Shown: positions 62,904-64,000 of the stretch, piece after piece
Layout: the number at the start of each line of letters is the position of its first letter
Position numbering within the stretch: position 1 is the first letter of the stretch
Assembly (NCBI GenBank): GCA_963821235.1
Contig: CAWGCS010000001.1
Coordinates: 992,001 to 1,056,000 of the forward strand
Source of the DNA: CTSoil-043 sp963821235
Lineage (GTDB): Bacteria > Chloroflexota > Limnocylindria > Limnocylindrales > CSP1-4
DNA: 64,000 nucleotides
Direction of reading: 5' to 3'
The notes under the pieces: model-generated
Databases searched by the model: none
Seen by the model: the letters and a program-made list of their open reading frames with translations, nothing else
Told to the model about the DNA's origin: nothing
Position numbers and translations under genes: made by a program

Positions 62904-63944
62904 GTGAACGCACGACTCCGCCTCGAGCGCGGGCAGATCCTCGCCTTCCGCCGGCGTGTCGGTGGGCTCGACGAACGGCTCCCGCGTGGAGCGGCCTCGC
63001 TGCGACGGGCGGCCTGGGCCGGCCTCCAGGACAGCGTGCCGCGGGCCGCGCTCCTCGCGATCCACGCGCGCGTCGTGGGCACCGGGTCGTCCGCATGGGA
63101 GGATCCGTCGCTCGTCCAGCTGTGGGGACCGCGGTTCAGCGTCTTCGTCGTCGCCGCCCGCGACCTGGCGGTCTTCTCGCTCGCGACGCTGCCGGACGAC
63201 GCCGGGAAGCGGCGGCGGGCGGAGGACCTGGCGGACCGCCTCGATGCCCTGCTCGGCGGGGGGACGATGACCTACTCGAGCGCGGGGCGGGCGATCGGCG
63301 AGCAGCCCAACCGGCTCCGGTACGCCGCGGCGACCGGCCGCGTGCTGATCCGCTGGGACGGCGCGCGTAAGCCCACCGTCTGGACCGTGCCGCGGCCCGA
63401 GCTCGACCCGCGCGACGCGCGCCTCGAGCTCGCGCGCCGCTACCTGCACGTGGTCGGCCCCGCGACTCCTGAGGCGTTCGCCGGTTGGGCCGGGATCGTC
63501 CCCGGCCGTGGGCGCGACGCCTTCGCCGCCCTCGGTCGCTCGATCGTCCCGGTCGGCACCCCGCTCGGCGAGGCGTGGATCCTCGCCCGCGACGAGCCGG
63601 CGTTCGGCGACGACTCGGCACTCCGCGCCCCGGCGCCCGCGGCGCCGGCGGGCCCCGCGCGGTTCCTGCCCAGCGGCGACCCGTACCTCATGGCCGGCGA
63701 TCGCGGGCTGCTGGTGCCCGATGCCGGGCGTCGCCGCGATCTCTGGCCGCCGAGCACCGTCTGGCCGGGCGGCCTCCTCATCGGCGGCGAGCTGGTCGGC
63801 ACGTGGCGGCGGGCCGGGGCACGAGTGAAGATCCGATCCTGGCGTCGTCTCTCGTCGGCGGAGCTGGAGGAGGTCGAGGCGGAAGCTGCGTCGCTGCCAC
63901 TGCCGGACATCCGCGGCCGGATCGAGGTGGCCTGGGGCGACTGA
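62904..63944 (+). CDS. AlkZ/YcaQ-like winged-helix DNA-binding protein
   Basis: A 346-residue protein of the HTH_42 superfamily, which includes the DNA glycosylases AlkZ (azinomycin resistance) and YcaQ. The characteristic WAGLQDSVPRAALLAIHARVVG lies at about 38-59; the catalytic QxQ or QxD motif is here Q42-D43-S44, so activity is uncertain. Three winged-helix repeats follow, with the YLHVVGPATPEAFAGWAGI unit and the C-terminal PLLPSGDPYL-like FLPSGDPYLMAGDR. GTG 62904 is used. No ribosome binding site is visible. A repair role in crosslink or base damage is inference. Confidence 0.75.
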   Translation: MNARLRLERGQILAFRRRVGGLDERLPRGAASLRRAAWAGLQDSVPRAALLAIHARVVGTGSSAWEDPSLVQLWGPRFSVFVVAARDLAVFSLATLPDDAGKRRRAEDLADRLDALLGGGTMTYSSAGRAIGEQPNRLRYAAATGRVLIRWDGARKPTVWTVPRPELDPRDARLELARRYLHVVGPATPEAFAGWAGIVPGRGRDAFAALGRSIVPVGTPLGEAWILARDEPAFGDDSALRAPAPAAPAGPARFLPSGDPYLMAGDRGLLVPDAGRRRDLWPPSTVWPGGLLIGGELVGTWRRAGARVKIRSWRRLSSAELEEVEAEAASLPLPDIRGRIEVAWGD

Positions 63945-64000
63945 CCGCGGGCCGCTGCGAGCGACGCATCGTCGGCGCGGCGTCCACGCCGACCCCGCGC

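Overview
The window is very GC-rich with short intergenic gaps, many 4-bp stop/start overlaps (ATGA, GTGA) and GTG starts. Gene content fits an uncultured, aerobic or facultative Chloroflexota bacterium (Limnocylindria-like is my inference): split PntAA/PntAB/PntB, non-pyrrolysine MttB methyltransferases, PPOX flavin/F420 proteins, NDH-2 and the coproporphyrin branch of haem synthesis. There is no rRNA, tRNA, CRISPR array, insertion sequence or prophage that I can see. It reads as ordinary chromosome with several compact accessory modules.

Layout. 1-4.7 kb: the end of a PucR-type regulator, glutamine synthetase, then the AmmeMemoRadiSam triad (Memo and a radical SAM enzyme on the minus strand, AMMECR1 divergent). 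4.8-12.3 kb: an MFS carrier, a cupredoxin lipoprotein, a GNAT and an AlaX editing protein, a TetR regulator with a small divergent gene, lipoproteins and an M3 oligopeptidase. 12.3-15.2 kb: the three-subunit proton-translocating transhydrogenase. 15.4-17.4 kb: a hypothetical membrane protein, a hemerythrin-like protein and a homocysteine methyltransferase.

17.4-29.9 kb is a haem locus. A nine-gene minus-strand operon reads regulator-hemA-hemCD-hemB-hemL-hemE-hemH(cpfC)-radical SAM-cgoX. A divergent pair, regulator 2-chdC, completes the coproporphyrin pathway from glutamyl-tRNA to haem b. 30.0-35.3 kb is a corrinoid methyltransferase operon of three different MttB-family proteins and one corrinoid carrier, behind a leader that can fold into RNA hairpins.

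35.3-46.9 kb: transporters, an FAD oxidase, a YbaK-type deacylase carrying a 27-bp tandem repeat, a methyltransferase, a GT87 glycosyltransferase, NDH-2, and a TetR/DHA2-exporter pair with matching operators. 47.0-54.5 kb is a respiratory module: an NrfD membrane subunit, a four-cluster ferredoxin, an octahaem and a hexahaem cytochrome c (the latter frameshifted), and two paralogous LuxR-type regulators whose receiver domains have lost the phosphorylation residues and instead share four cysteines. Its promoter region holds an inverted repeat and 21-bp-phased direct repeats, and a two-domain cupredoxin is divergent from it. 54.6-64 kb: a GH13 enzyme, GlmM with a beta-helix partner, AsnRS, tandem PPOX proteins, a frameshifted alpha/beta hydrolase and an AlkZ-like protein.

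Two genes carry apparent frameshifts and one MFS frame runs 301 bases into the next gene. Sequence or assembly error is possible at each. Several lone genes have a TAnnnT-like -10 hexamer ending only 5-8 nt before the start codon and no Shine-Dalgarno, which suggests leaderless transcripts.
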